Positions 24,194 to 33,481 of a DNA stretch of 64,000 nucleotides are shown piece by piece. Made by a program: the position numbers and the translations under genes. The stretch comes from Mycobacterium shinjukuense. Lineage in GTDB: Bacteria; Actinomycetota; Actinomycetes; Mycobacteriales; Mycobacteriaceae. The notes under the pieces are model-generated. The model made no database searches. It was not told the origin of the DNA and saw only the letters and a list, made by a program, of their open reading frames with translations. Numbering within the stretch: position 1 is the stretch's first letter; the number at the start of each line of letters is the position of its first letter. Where the stretch lies: assembly GCF_010730055.1 (NCBI RefSeq), contig NZ_AP022575.1, forward strand, positions 3,534,001 through 3,598,000. The letters run 5' to 3'.

Positions 24194-25912
24194 TCACGGG
24201 CGCATCTGATAGGCACCGTTGGCGGGCAGCACGTGTTCTTTCCAGACCTGCGCGTACCGTGACGGGTCATGCACCGGGCGGCGGATCATTCGCATCGCAC
24301 AACGCGCCTGCTCGTCCGTCGTCGCGGCCTTGTCGTGCAGCTCGACGGCGAAACTGTTGAAATCCCGGACGAGCACCCCGAAGATCTCGTCCAGCAACGC
24401 CTCGTCCACTCCCGACAGCGGCGCCTCCTCCAAGATGAGCTGGGCGTAGGGCACCGTCGCGAACAGTTGTCCCACACCGAAGGCGAAGTCGATGTCTTTC
24501 TGCTGCGCCGCATCGGGGGTGGCGCTGGCCAGCATCTCGGCCAACGCGTCGGCCTGTGCGCGCAGCAGCGCGACGTTGGGCAGGTGGGCAAAACGGTCGA
24601 ACGGCGCCCGCCACTCGTGGAACCGCACCTTGCCCAGGCCCCCAGTGGGTCCCTGCGCGAACAGGAAGGTGTCGTCGGCGGCGTCGTCGCGGCGCGGGAT
24701 CAACGGCAACGCGGCATCGGGCGCGAACAGGTAGTTGGGCATGAACTTGCCCAGCAGCCCGATGTTGATGTGCACCGTGCCTTCCAACCGAGGCAGCAGA
24801 CCGATCTCGCGGGCCACCGTCTCAAAAAACGTGTCCTTCTCTACCCCCTTGGCGGCAATCACATCCCAAAGCGCGGTGATCACTCGCTCGCCCTCACTGG
24901 TGACCTTGGCCTTGGTAAGCGGGCTGTACAGCAGGTAGCGACGGTCGGCGGCCGACGCGCTGCGCATGTAGTCGCAAGCCCGAGTGGCCACCAACTTCAT
25001 GGCGATCAGTCGCAGGTAGGCGTCGGTCAGCAACCGCCGCACGTGTGAGAAGTCGGTGACGACGGTCCCGTACAGATGCCGGTTGGCCGCGTGGGTGACC
25101 GACTCGTAGAGCGCGTGGGTGCACATGCCGATGGAGCCCCAACCCAGGTTGTATTTGCAGACGTTGACGGTGTTGAGGGCGGCGTGGAAGGCCTCGGGGC
25201 CGCGGTGCAGGATGTCGGCCTCGGTGACCGGATAGTCCCGCAGGGCGTAATTGGCCACATAGTTCTGCGAATTCACCACGTTCTTGATCAGGTGGTAGCG
25301 CTCATGCTGGGAGTCGGCCGCGAAAAACACGTAATCCTGGCTTTCCGGGCTCCCGGCGATCTTGCCGAACGTGGAGACCATCCGGGCCACGTTGGCGTTG
25401 CCGATGTAGTACTTCTCCCCGTTGGCGGTCCAGCCACCGCCCGTCGGCGTCAGGATCATGTCGGTCTGATACACATCGGCGCCGTGGGCCTGCTCCGACA
25501 GGCCGAACGCGAACACCTCGCCGGCCTCCAGCTGCGCGGCGGCCTTGCGTTTGGCGTCCTCGTTGGCGCTCATCCAGATCGGGCCCAGGCCCAGGGCGGT
25601 CACCTGAAACGGGTACCAGTAGCTGAGCCCGTAGAAACCGACGATCTCGGCGAACTCGCTGATTCGGTAGGTGTCCCAGCGGCAGGCCCCGGTTTCATCC
25701 CCGGCGCCGTACTTGGCCGGCGTCAGCAGGGAGGCGAAGATACGCTCCCGGCCGATGAACTCGAGGAAGTCGGAGTACCAGGTCCGCTCGTGGTCGTCGT
25801 GCTTGAGCCGCGCCTTCCCTCTGGACTCGAAGAAGTCCACCGTCGCAGCCATGATCTCCGCCGAGCGGCTGTCCGGGTATTTGCGTTGCAGGCGGTTGGG
25901 ATTGAGCAGCAT
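24194..25912 (-). CDS. fadE4: acyl-CoA dehydrogenase FadE4
   Basis: This 572-residue acyl-CoA dehydrogenase relative (Rv0231, 568 aa) is longer than the classical 380-residue enzymes. Recognisable parts are the N-terminal helices, GLSEQAHGADVYQTDMILTP as the FAD/substrate segment (with AHGAD in place of the canonical PxxGSD), and the beta-domain ANGEKYYIGNANVARMVSTF. A long C-terminal helical region follows. I could not identify a canonical catalytic Glu from sequence alone, so dehydrogenase activity is presumptive. The ATG is at 25912. It is followed by its tetR neighbour. Confidence 0.9.
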   Translation of the reverse strand: MLLNPNRLQRKYPDSRSAEIMAATVDFFESRGKARLKHDDHERTWYSDFLEFIGRERIFASLLTPAKYGAGDETGACRWDTYRISEFAEIVGFYGLSYWYPFQVTALGLGPIWMSANEDAKRKAAAQLEAGEVFAFGLSEQAHGADVYQTDMILTPTGGGWTANGEKYYIGNANVARMVSTFGKIAGSPESQDYVFFAADSQHERYHLIKNVVNSQNYVANYALRDYPVTEADILHRGPEAFHAALNTVNVCKYNLGWGSIGMCTHALYESVTHAANRHLYGTVVTDFSHVRRLLTDAYLRLIAMKLVATRACDYMRSASAADRRYLLYSPLTKAKVTSEGERVITALWDVIAAKGVEKDTFFETVAREIGLLPRLEGTVHINIGLLGKFMPNYLFAPDAALPLIPRRDDAADDTFLFAQGPTGGLGKVRFHEWRAPFDRFAHLPNVALLRAQADALAEMLASATPDAAQQKDIDFAFGVGQLFATVPYAQLILEEAPLSGVDEALLDEIFGVLVRDFNSFAVELHDKAATTDEQARCAMRMIRRPVHDPSRYAQVWKEHVLPANGAYQMRP

Positions 25913-26037
25913 CAGGTGGCTCCCAGCGGGTTCGGATCACGACGAGGGTGACGGTACTGCAATGGCACGGCCGGTGTGTGAGGTGCCGGCAAAACGGCAC
26001 TGTTGGCCAATCACCGAGTCGCCCTAGCATCGGTGAC

Positions 26038-27018
26038 GTGGCAGAGCTCAATACCGCTCGCGGACCCATCGATACCGCTGATCTGGGTGTCACGCTCATG
26101 CACGAGCACGTCTTCATCATGACCACCGAGATTGCCCAGAACTACCCCGAAGCCTGGGGGGACGAGGACAAGCGGGTGGCCGACGCCGTCACCCGGCTGA
26201 GCGAGCTGAAGGCCCGCGGCGTGGACACCATCGTCGACCTGACCGTGATAGGACTCGGCCGCTACATCCCGCGCATCGCCCGGGTGGCCGCGGCCACCGA
26301 GCTGAACATCGTCGTCGCGACCGGCCTGTACACCTACAACGACGTGCCGTTCTACTTCCACTACCTCGGCCCGGGCGCGCAGCTGGACGGCCCGGAGATC
26401 ATGACCGACATGTTCGTCCGCGACATCGAGCAGGGCATCGCCGCCACCGGCATCAAGGCGGGGATCCTCAAGTGCGCCACCGACGAGCCCGGCGTCACCC
26501 CGGGCGTGGAGCGGGTGCTGCGCGCGGTCGCGCAGGCGCACAAACGCACCGGGGTGCCGATCTCCACGCACACCCACGCCGGGCTGCGGCGCGGCCTTGA
26601 CCAGCAACGCATCTTCGCCGAGGAAGGCGTGGACCTGAGCCGGGTGATCATCGGGCACTCCGGCGACAGCACCGACGTCGGCTACCTCGAAGAGCTCATC
26701 GCCGCCGGTTCCTACCTGGGGATGGACCGGTTCGGCGTCGACGTTATCCTGCCGTTCGAGGACCGGGTGAACATCGTGGCCCGGATGTGCGAGCGCGGGC
26801 ACGCCGACAAGATGGTGTTGTCGCACGACGCCAACTGCTATTTCGACGCGCTGCCCGAAGAGCTGGTGCCGGTGGCCCTGCCGAACTGGCACTACCTGCA
26901 CATCCACGACGACGTCATCCCCGCGCTCAAGCAGCGCGGCGTCACCGACGAACAGCTGCACACCATGCTCGTCGACAACCCGCGCCGCATCTTCGAGCGC
27001 CAGGGCGCCTATGAGTGA
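26038..27018 (+). CDS. php: phosphotriesterase-like lactonase
   Basis: This 326-residue PLL-family amidohydrolase (Rv0230c type) hydrolyses lactones and, promiscuously, organophosphates. Binuclear metal ligands are all visible: H22 and H24 in LMHEHVF, the carboxylated K145 in GILKCATD, H178 and H180 (THTHAG), H207 (IIGHSGD) and D264 (LSHDAN). The GTG at 26038 matches the family N-terminus (ELNTARGPIDTADLG). An upstream frame to 25948 lacks family sequence and is rejected. Divergent from fadE4 by 125 bp. A GTGCC-N8-GGCAC repeat sits at about 25984-26001. Confidence 0.95.
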   Translation: MAELNTARGPIDTADLGVTLMHEHVFIMTTEIAQNYPEAWGDEDKRVADAVTRLSELKARGVDTIVDLTVIGLGRYIPRIARVAAATELNIVVATGLYTYNDVPFYFHYLGPGAQLDGPEIMTDMFVRDIEQGIAATGIKAGILKCATDEPGVTPGVERVLRAVAQAHKRTGVPISTHTHAGLRRGLDQQRIFAEEGVDLSRVIIGHSGDSTDVGYLEELIAAGSYLGMDRFGVDVILPFEDRVNIVARMCERGHADKMVLSHDANCYFDALPEELVPVALPNWHYLHIHDDVIPALKQRGVTDEQLHTMLVDNPRRIFERQGAYE

Positions 27019-27056
27019 GCCCGCCGAGCTTCGCTCGCTCGCGCCGTGGCCCGGTG

Positions 27057-28214
27057 TCAGGCTGCGACCGCGTCCGCTTGGCGTTCACCGACCGACGTCT
27101 GCCGCCCGCGGCGCTCCCAGCGGCGCAACCCTTCCCGGCAGGGCGATTCGACCAGGGCGTAGCTGACGGCGGCGATCGCCCAGCCGAAGATCAGCGTCAA
27201 CACCAGCACCGTCGGCATCCGCCCGGTAAACGGGAACGCTCCGATCACCGGGAACACCATCGCCAGCGCCGCCAAGTGCCAGATGAACAGGCCGTAGGAC
27301 CACCGTCCCAGGGTCACCATGCCGGGGCTGCCCAGCACCCGGTGCGGGGTGTCGGGCCGGTCCAGCACCAGCGGCGCCACCAGCGCGAACGCCACCAGGG
27401 CACCCATTGCGGTCTTCACCGCAAACTGGGTGGCAGTGCCCGGAACCAGGCCGTCCGGACCCGCCACCGGTGAGGCCGCCACCAGATAGCCGGCCACCGC
27501 CACCGCGGCCATCAGTACCCGGCGACGCGCCATCCGGTGCGGCCACTCGATCGGGCCATAGGCCCACTCCGCCAACAACATTCCGGCGGCGAACCAGGAG
27601 AAAAACGCCGGTGGCCAGTTCAGCGGGTTAATTCCCGGCCCGGCGTCCACCGGCAACCAGCCCCAGGCCCAGCTGAGCACCCCCAGGGCGGCGATCGCCG
27701 GCACCCGGGCGCCGACCGGAACGCGCCGGGCCAGCAATGCGAGCACCGGCAGCGTCAGATAGAACCCCACCTCGACCGACAGGCTCCACATTTGGGTCAG
27801 GCCGCCGGTGAGGGTCAGCGGCACATAGATCTGGGTGAGCGTCGAATTCGCCAACCACACCGTCGGGCTGGCATGGTCCGCGTCGGGCAACAGCGACAAG
27901 ATCACGACCACCGCCACGAGATAGGCCGGCATGATGCGCACCGCCCGCGATCGCAGGTAGCGGCCGGTGCGCGGGCGCGACCCCAGATCTCGTGCCGCGG
28001 CGGCGTGTCCGCGCCACAGCAGAAATCCCGACAGCGCAAAAAACACCGCCACCGCCAAGTCGAATCGGCCGAACAGCCGGCCGGCCACACCGCCGGAGTG
28101 CCCGGTCTGGAAAGCGACGTGGGTGACGACCACGCCCATGGCCGCGCAGGCGCGCATGCCTTCGACGGCGGGCAGAAAGCTTCGGGTTCCACCCACGCGC
28201 TGGCCCTCGGTCAC
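27057..28214 (-). CDS. acyltransferase 3 family membrane protein (Rv0228-like)
   Basis: This 385-residue integral membrane O-acyltransferase has about ten helices. Family motifs are an N-terminal RSFLPAVEGMRACAAMGVVV then THVAFQ (the His in helix 1), FFALSGFLLWRGH, and the Arg-rich loop RYLRSRAVRIMPAYL. It transfers acyl groups, often acetyl or succinyl, onto extracytoplasmic glycans or lipids. The GTG at 28214 gives the family start. A longer frame to 28427 overlaps the divergent promoter and is rejected. It is divergent from the PgfA-like gene and convergent with php. The setting suggests modification of an envelope glycoconjugate. Confidence 0.9.
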   Translation of the reverse strand: MTEGQRVGGTRSFLPAVEGMRACAAMGVVVTHVAFQTGHSGGVAGRLFGRFDLAVAVFFALSGFLLWRGHAAAARDLGSRPRTGRYLRSRAVRIMPAYLVAVVVILSLLPDADHASPTVWLANSTLTQIYVPLTLTGGLTQMWSLSVEVGFYLTLPVLALLARRVPVGARVPAIAALGVLSWAWGWLPVDAGPGINPLNWPPAFFSWFAAGMLLAEWAYGPIEWPHRMARRRVLMAAVAVAGYLVAASPVAGPDGLVPGTATQFAVKTAMGALVAFALVAPLVLDRPDTPHRVLGSPGMVTLGRWSYGLFIWHLAALAMVFPVIGAFPFTGRMPTVLVLTLIFGWAIAAVSYALVESPCREGLRRWERRGRQTSVGERQADAVAA

Positions 28215-28292
28215 GATGACAGTGTGCCTGCACGGCGTTGACGGGCGACGGGGTACACCCGATTCGGACGCCGCGGCCAGGCGTTCTGCTGT

Positions 28293-28298
28293 TAGGGT
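28293..28298 (+). promoter_or_regulatory. candidate -10 of the PgfA-like gene
   Basis: TAGGGT matches TANNNT in the 169-bp divergent region. A start near 28305 gives a leader of about 79 nt ending in the strong GGAGAAGGAGG site. Confidence 0.4.
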
Positions 28299-28383
28299 CA
28301 AACGGGTTTGCCGCGCTGCTTGGTCAGGTCGAAGCCGGTCACGACCGACGAGTCCGTGGATGGAGAAGGAGGTCACCAGCACC

Positions 28384-29691
28384 GTGAACCGAGCAGTCAT
28401 GTTGCGGTTCGCCGCATGCGGAACCATCGGACTCGGAGCCGCCCTGCTGATCGCCGCCCTGCTGCTGTCGACCTATACCAGCGGCAAGATCACCAAGATC
28501 CCGCTTGACATCGACGCCACGTTGATCAGCGAGGGCACCGGAACCGCACTCGATTCGGCGTCGCTGTCCGGTGAGCGCATCGTCGTCGACCAAAATGTTC
28601 CGCTGGTCTCCCAGCAGCAGGTCAGTGTCGAGTCGCCGGCCAACGCCGATGTGGTCACGCTCCAGGTCGGCACCTCGGTCCGGCGCACCGACAAGCAGAA
28701 GGACAGCGGGCTGCTGCTGGCGATCGTCGACACCGTCACCCTCAACAGGAAGACGGCGATCGCCGTTTCCGACGAAACACACACCGGCGGCGCGGTCCAG
28801 AAGCCCCGCGGGTTCAACGACGAAAGCCCCCCAACCGCGATCCCGTTGCGACACGACGGGCTGGCCTACCGCTTTCCGTTCCACACCGAGAAGAAGTCAT
28901 ATCCCTACTTCGACCCGATCGCGCAGAAGGCGTTCGACGTCGACTACGAGGGCGAAGAAGACGTCAACGGCTTGACCACGTACCGGTTTACGCAGTACGT
29001 GGGCTACGACACCGCGGGCAAGCTGGTCGCTCCCATCAAGTACCCGTCGTTGTACGCCGGCGACGAGGACGGCAAAGTCACCGCCACCGCGGCGATGTGG
29101 GGCGTTCCCGGTGAGCCGGGCGAGCAGATCACCATGACCCGCTACTACGCGGCCCAGCGCACCTTCTGGGTGGATCCGGTGTCAGGCACCATCGTCAAGG
29201 AAACCGAACACGCCAACCATTACTTCGCCCGCGACCCGTCGAAGCCCGAGGTGACGATGGCCGACTACAAGGTCACCTCCACCGAACAGACCGTCGAAAC
29301 CCAGGTCAACGCGGCTCGCGACGAGCGCGACCGGCTGGCCCTGTGGTCGCGGGTGCTGCCGATCACGTTCACCGCGGCCGGGCTGATCGGGTTGGTCGGC
29401 GGCGGCGTGCTCGCCTCGTTCAGCCTGCGAACCGAGAGCGCGCTCATCGACCCCGGCCTGGACCGCGACGACACCGACTATCTCCGTCGCGCCGGACTCG
29501 AGGAACCGGTGCCCGGAGCGGAAGCCGAGACCGAGAAGCTGCCCACACAGCGCCCGGATCTGGGCGGTGATGCGGGTTCGCGCGGCGCGGATCCACCCCG
29601 GTCGGGTTCCGGTGAGCGGGCCGGGCCACCCGAACACGGGCCATCCGGGCCCCCGGATCCGGCCAGCCCCAATTCGGCCGAACGGGACTAA
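28384..29691 (+). CDS. DUF3068/PorA-family envelope protein (Rv0227c, PgfA-like)
   Basis: This 435-residue protein has an N-terminal membrane anchor (residues about 10-28), a large extracytoplasmic domain (to about 325), and a second membrane helix near residues 325-350 (FTAAGLIGLVGGGVLASFSL). It ends in an acidic, Pro/Gly-rich disordered cytoplasmic tail. It corresponds to Rv0227c. The M. smegmatis homologue has been described as PgfA, an MmpL3-interacting factor for trehalose monomycolate handling and polar growth. The GTG at 28384 follows GGAGAAGGAGG at 28361-28371. An ATG at 28360 in frame is less likely because it precedes that site. It is followed 10 bp later by the next membrane gene. 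Confidence 0.88.
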   Translation: MNRAVMLRFAACGTIGLGAALLIAALLLSTYTSGKITKIPLDIDATLISEGTGTALDSASLSGERIVVDQNVPLVSQQQVSVESPANADVVTLQVGTSVRRTDKQKDSGLLLAIVDTVTLNRKTAIAVSDETHTGGAVQKPRGFNDESPPTAIPLRHDGLAYRFPFHTEKKSYPYFDPIAQKAFDVDYEGEEDVNGLTTYRFTQYVGYDTAGKLVAPIKYPSLYAGDEDGKVTATAAMWGVPGEPGEQITMTRYYAAQRTFWVDPVSGTIVKETEHANHYFARDPSKPEVTMADYKVTSTEQTVETQVNAARDERDRLALWSRVLPITFTAAGLIGLVGGGVLASFSLRTESALIDPGLDRDDTDYLRRAGLEEPVPGAEAETEKLPTQRPDLGGDAGSRGADPPRSGSGERAGPPEHGPSGPPDPASPNSAERD

Positions 29692-29701
29692 CCCGGCGAC
29701 G

Positions 29702-31438
29702 ATGGGCTGGGCCCGGCCGGGGTACGCGCTGGCGCTGGCGCTGCTGGTGGTCGCGCCACTGCTGAGGCCCGGCTACCTGCTGCTGCGGGATGCGGTGTCC
29801 ACGCCGCGGTCGTATCTGTCCGATACCGCTTTGGGGCTGACGGCGCCGCCGCGGGCGACGCCGCAGGATTTCGCGGTGGCGCTGGCGTCGCATCTGATCG
29901 ACGGCGGAATCGTGGTGAAGGCGCTGCTGGTGCTCGGCGTCTGGCTGGCTGGGTGGGGTGCGGCGCAGCTGGTCGCAACGACGCTGCCGGCGGCGGGCGC
30001 GGGTGGCCAGTTCCTTGCGACCACCGTGGCGATCTGGAATCCCTATGTGGCCGAACGGCTCTTGCAGGGCCATTGGAGCCTGCTGGTCGGCTACGGCTGC
30101 CTGCCATGGGTTGCGACGGCGATGCTGATGCTGAGATCAGGGGGCGGGCCGGGCGCGTCGGGCTTTTTCGTGCTGGCGTTATGGATTGCGTTGGCCGGGC
30201 TGACCCCGACCGGGTTGCTGCTCGCCGCGACGGTAGCCCTGGTCTGCGTGGCCGCACCCGGCGACGGTCGGCCGCGTTGGCTATGTGCCACAACGGCATT
30301 GGCCATCGCACTGGTGGGTGCCCTACCCTGGCTGACGGCCGCGGGGCTGGGCTCGTCGGTGACCGCTGACACGGCGGCCAACGCGGCCGGTGTCACCGCG
30401 TTCGCGCCGCGCGCCGAGCCGGGACTGGCCACCGTCGGCAGCCTGGCCAGCCTGGGCGGGATCTGGAACGGTGAGGCCGTACCCCCGTCGCGGACAACGC
30501 TTTTCGCGGTGTTGTCGGCGGTGGTGCTGCTGGCTGTGGTGGCGGTCGGGGCACCGGCGGCGGCGCGGCGGCCGGCGGCGGTGCCGTTGCTGGCGCTGGC
30601 CGCGGGGTCGGTGGCGGTGCCCGCGGCCCTAGCCTCCGACCCGGGCCTGCACGCGCTACGCGCGGTGGTGGACGCCGCGCCCGGCCTGGGTGTGCTGCGC
30701 GACGGCCAGAAATGGGTCGCGCTGGCGGTGCCCGGCTACGGGCTGGCCGGCGCGGGCGCGGTGGTAACGCTGCGACGCTGGCTGCGGCCGGCGGTGGCGG
30801 CCACGGTCTGCTGCCTGGCGCTGATCCTGGCGCTGCCGGATCTGGCCTGGGGCGTTTGCGGCAAGGTCGCGCCGGTGCACTACCCACGCGGATGGGCCAG
30901 CGTCGCAGCGGCGATCAACGCCGACCCGGGCGCGGTGGCGGTGGTGCCCGTCGGCACCATGCGGCGCTTCTCCTGGTCCGGGCCAGCGCCGGTGCTCGAT
31001 CCGCTGCCCCGCTGGATCCGCGCCGACGTGCTGGCCACCGGTGACCTGGTCATCTCCGGGGCGACCGTCCCCGGCGAGGGCGCACACGCCCGGGCGGTGC
31101 AGCAGTTGCTGCTGGCCGGGGCGGATCCATCGGTGCTGGCCGCGGCCGGCGTGGCGTGGCTGGTCGTCGAATCCGACAGCGCGGGCGACCTGGGCGCGGC
31201 CGTACGCACCCTGCACAAGCTGCCCCCGACCTACCGCGACGACGAGCTTGCCCTGTATCACGTCGGCGGTGACACCCCGGTGGCCCCCGCAGCGCGGCGG
31301 CGCGCGACGGTGCTGGCACACCTGGCGTGGCTGGCTCTGTTGGTCGTGGGCGCGGTCGGCGCCGTGCTGGCCCGATGGCGGGGGCGCCGACACTTACATC
31401 GGGCACACGACACGCCGGCGAGCATCGCCGAGGATTAA
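29702..31438 (+). CDS. polytopic membrane protein, possibly GT-C-like (Rv0226c-like)
   Basis: This 578-residue protein has about twelve hydrophobic segments and a C-terminal soluble stretch (about residues 390-530) before a last helix and a basic tail. Several N-terminal segments recall GT-C arabinosyltransferases: RDAVSTPRSYLSDTALGL in the first loop and IWNPYVAERLLQGHWSLLVG later. It is about 10 bp downstream of the PgfA-like gene and matches Rv0226c in length (576 aa). The ATG at 29702 is chosen because upstream sequence lies within the preceding gene. A lipid-linked sugar transferase role is inference from topology and neighbours. Confidence 0.85.
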   Translation: MGWARPGYALALALLVVAPLLRPGYLLLRDAVSTPRSYLSDTALGLTAPPRATPQDFAVALASHLIDGGIVVKALLVLGVWLAGWGAAQLVATTLPAAGAGGQFLATTVAIWNPYVAERLLQGHWSLLVGYGCLPWVATAMLMLRSGGGPGASGFFVLALWIALAGLTPTGLLLAATVALVCVAAPGDGRPRWLCATTALAIALVGALPWLTAAGLGSSVTADTAANAAGVTAFAPRAEPGLATVGSLASLGGIWNGEAVPPSRTTLFAVLSAVVLLAVVAVGAPAAARRPAAVPLLALAAGSVAVPAALASDPGLHALRAVVDAAPGLGVLRDGQKWVALAVPGYGLAGAGAVVTLRRWLRPAVAATVCCLALILALPDLAWGVCGKVAPVHYPRGWASVAAAINADPGAVAVVPVGTMRRFSWSGPAPVLDPLPRWIRADVLATGDLVISGATVPGEGAHARAVQQLLLAGADPSVLAAAGVAWLVVESDSAGDLGAAVRTLHKLPPTYRDDELALYHVGGDTPVAPAARRRATVLAHLAWLALLVVGAVGAVLARWRGRRHLHRAHDTPASIAED

Positions 31439-31452
31439 CGTCTGGTGCGCGC

Positions 31453-32607
31453 TCACAGCACGCCGCTGACGTGGTCACCCGCCTGCACGGCCTGCAACAC
31501 GGTGCGCATCGCGTCGGCGCTTTGCCGCCACGAGAATTCCACGCTGCGCGCTTGCGCCTTGGCCCCCAGTTGTTCCCGCAACACCGGGTCGGACAGCAGT
31601 TCTGCGAGCCGATCCACCAGCTCGGCTCGGCTGGCGGCCAAGATGCCGGTCACCCCGTCGATGATCGAGTCGGACAGACCCCCGGAACACCGGTACCCGA
31701 TGGTGGGCACCTTGTGCTGAGCCGCCTCGATGACCGCAAGACCCCATCCCTCCTTGCGGGAGGGCAGCACGTGCACCCATGCGCGTTGCAGCACATGGTG
31801 CTTGGTCACGTCGTCGACATGGCCGTGAAAGGTCACCGCGTCGGCGACGCCGAGCCGCTGCACATGGTCGACCAGTCGCTGCCGCCACCACCCGCCGCCG
31901 ACGATGTCGAGGTGCAGACCCGGAATCCGCGACCGTAACTCGGCGACAGCCTCCAGCGCATCCTCGATCTGCTTGTGCGGAACCAGCCGGGACAGCACGA
32001 CCACTCGGGGTGTGGCCGCGCGCGGGCCGGACAGCGAGCGTGCCGGCGCCTCGTCGAGGCCGTTGCGCACCACCGCGATCCGGTCGATGTCGACGCCGAG
32101 CGCGACCAGATCCCGGGCCGACGGCAGCGACACCGTCACGTACTGATTGCGTCGGTGCAGCCGTGGTGACAGGGTCGACTCGACATACCAGCCCAGCCGG
32201 CAGATCACCGGCCCGGCAACCGGCCACAGCTCGCGGTGACAGTGGTGCACCAGCACCACCGCCCGCCGGCCGTAGAGCAGCCGGGCGAGGAAGGGCCAGC
32301 CGTTCTGGGTGTCGACGACGACATCGGGGCGCACCCGGCTCAGCGGGCCGAGGCCGATTCTCGCTGCGGCCATCGCGACCAGCGCCCACAAGTACACCGA
32401 GTAGCGCCCGCCGGCGCGGCTGATCCGGACGCCGTCGACGACTTCCTGCCGGCGGGATCCCGGATAGCGCGCGGTGCGCAACGTGACGGCGATGCCGGAT
32501 GCGGCCAGCTGCGCGCCGATGCGCTGCAGATAGGCTTCGCTGCCGCCGCCCTGCGGGTGCCCGGTGTCGCGCCAGCACAGCAGCAGCACCGAGCGCAGAG
32601 CAGACAT
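31453..32607 (-). CDS. GT4-type glycosyltransferase (Rv0225-like)
   Basis: This 384-residue cytosolic GT-B enzyme equals Rv0225 in length. The N-terminal domain opens with LLLCWRDTGHPQGGGSEAYL, the nucleotide-sugar family start. The C-terminal domain has VVVLSRLVPHKQIEDAL, GGGWWRQRLVDHVQRLG and the E-x7-E-like segment PSRKEGWGLAVIEAAQHKVP. Donor and acceptor sugars are unknown. The ATG at 32607 is preferred, since the very long upstream open frame runs antisense through two other genes and is an artefact of GC-rich DNA. It is divergent from the methyltransferase gene by 62 bp. Confidence 0.92.
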   Translation of the reverse strand: MSALRSVLLLCWRDTGHPQGGGSEAYLQRIGAQLAASGIAVTLRTARYPGSRRQEVVDGVRISRAGGRYSVYLWALVAMAAARIGLGPLSRVRPDVVVDTQNGWPFLARLLYGRRAVVLVHHCHRELWPVAGPVICRLGWYVESTLSPRLHRRNQYVTVSLPSARDLVALGVDIDRIAVVRNGLDEAPARSLSGPRAATPRVVVLSRLVPHKQIEDALEAVAELRSRIPGLHLDIVGGGWWRQRLVDHVQRLGVADAVTFHGHVDDVTKHHVLQRAWVHVLPSRKEGWGLAVIEAAQHKVPTIGYRCSGGLSDSIIDGVTGILAASRAELVDRLAELLSDPVLREQLGAKAQARSVEFSWRQSADAMRTVLQAVQAGDHVSGVL

Positions 32608-32669
32608 TGGCCAATAGCCTAGACGGTGCCGGCTAGTGGTCGCTGCGGCGACTGCGTACGGTGTGGCCC

Positions 32670-33437
32670 GTGGCGGTGACCGATATCTTCGCGCGGCGGG
32701 CGACCCTGGCCCGGTCGCTGCGGCTGCTGTCGGAGTTCCGCTACGAGCGGCGGGACCCGGCGCGCTTCTACCGCGCACTGGCCGCCGACACGGTGGCGAT
32801 GGTCGGCGATCTGTGGCTGGCAATGCGCGGTGAAGCCCCGGCCGGCCGTACACTGCTGGACGTCGGCGGCGGCCCCGGATACTTCGCGTCGGCGTTCGCC
32901 GACGCCGGCGTCCGCTATATCGGTGTCGAGCCGGATCCTCACGAAATGCATGCCGCTGGGACGGCTTGTGCGCCGCGACCGGCCACGTTCGTCCGGGCCT
33001 CGGGGATGGCGCTGCCGATCGCCGATGACTCGGTGGACATCTGCCTGTCGTCCAACGTCGCCGAGCACGTGCCGAGGCCCTGGCAACTCGGTGGCGAGAT
33101 GCTGCGGGTGACCAGGCCGGGCGGGCTGGCCGTGCTGTCCTACACCGTCTGGCTGGGCCCGTTCGGTGGGCACGAGATGGGCCTGAGCCACTACCTCGGC
33201 GGTGCCCGCGCCGCGGCCCGCTACGCCCGCAAACACGGCCATCCGGCAAAGAATAACTACGGGTCGTCGTTGTTCGCCGTGTCGGTCGCCGAGGGCCTGA
33301 GCTGGGCCGCCAGCACCGGCGCGGCGGTAGCCGCATTTCCCCGCTACCACCCACGATGGGCGTGGTGGCTGACGTCCGTGCCGGTGCTGCGCGAGTTCCT
33401 GGTGAGCAATCTGGTGCTGGTGCTGCAACCGCAATAA
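32670..33437 (+). CDS. class I SAM-dependent methyltransferase (Rv0224c-like)
   Basis: This 255-residue methyltransferase has the SAM-binding motif LLDVGGGPGYFASAFADAG (about residues 62-80), the acidic motif II in YIGVEPDPHEM, and VDICLSSNVAEHVPRPWQL as motif IV. The substrate is unknown. Its pairing with a glycosyltransferase suggests glycan or glycolipid methylation. The GTG at 32670 gives the family start (AVTDIFARRATLARSLRLL) and the Rv0224c length. A GTG at 32661 is possible. Confidence 0.9.
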   Translation: MAVTDIFARRATLARSLRLLSEFRYERRDPARFYRALAADTVAMVGDLWLAMRGEAPAGRTLLDVGGGPGYFASAFADAGVRYIGVEPDPHEMHAAGTACAPRPATFVRASGMALPIADDSVDICLSSNVAEHVPRPWQLGGEMLRVTRPGGLAVLSYTVWLGPFGGHEMGLSHYLGGARAAARYARKHGHPAKNNYGSSLFAVSVAEGLSWAASTGAAVAAFPRYHPRWAWWLTSVPVLREFLVSNLVLVLQPQ

Positions 33438-33451
33438 TGGAACATGTTCTC
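33438..33451. promoter_or_regulatory. KstR-like operator upstream of the aldehyde dehydrogenase
   Basis: TGGAACATGTTCTC contains the perfect palindrome GAACATGTTC (33440-33449) and matches the KstR consensus TNNAACNNGTTNNA at every fixed position except the last. It is 19 bp upstream of a -10 candidate. KstR represses sterol-catabolism genes in mycobacteria, and I recall Rv0223c being listed in that regulon. Confidence 0.5.
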
Positions 33452-33469
33452 GTTTTGCTTTGGCTTGGG

Positions 33470-33475
33470 TAGGGT
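33470..33475 (+). promoter_or_regulatory. candidate -10 giving a leaderless start at 33482
   Basis: TAGGGT fits TANNNT and ends 6 bp before the ATG at 33482, the spacing seen for leaderless mycobacterial transcripts. It lies downstream of the KstR-like site. Confidence 0.45.
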
Positions 33476-33481
33476 GACGCC

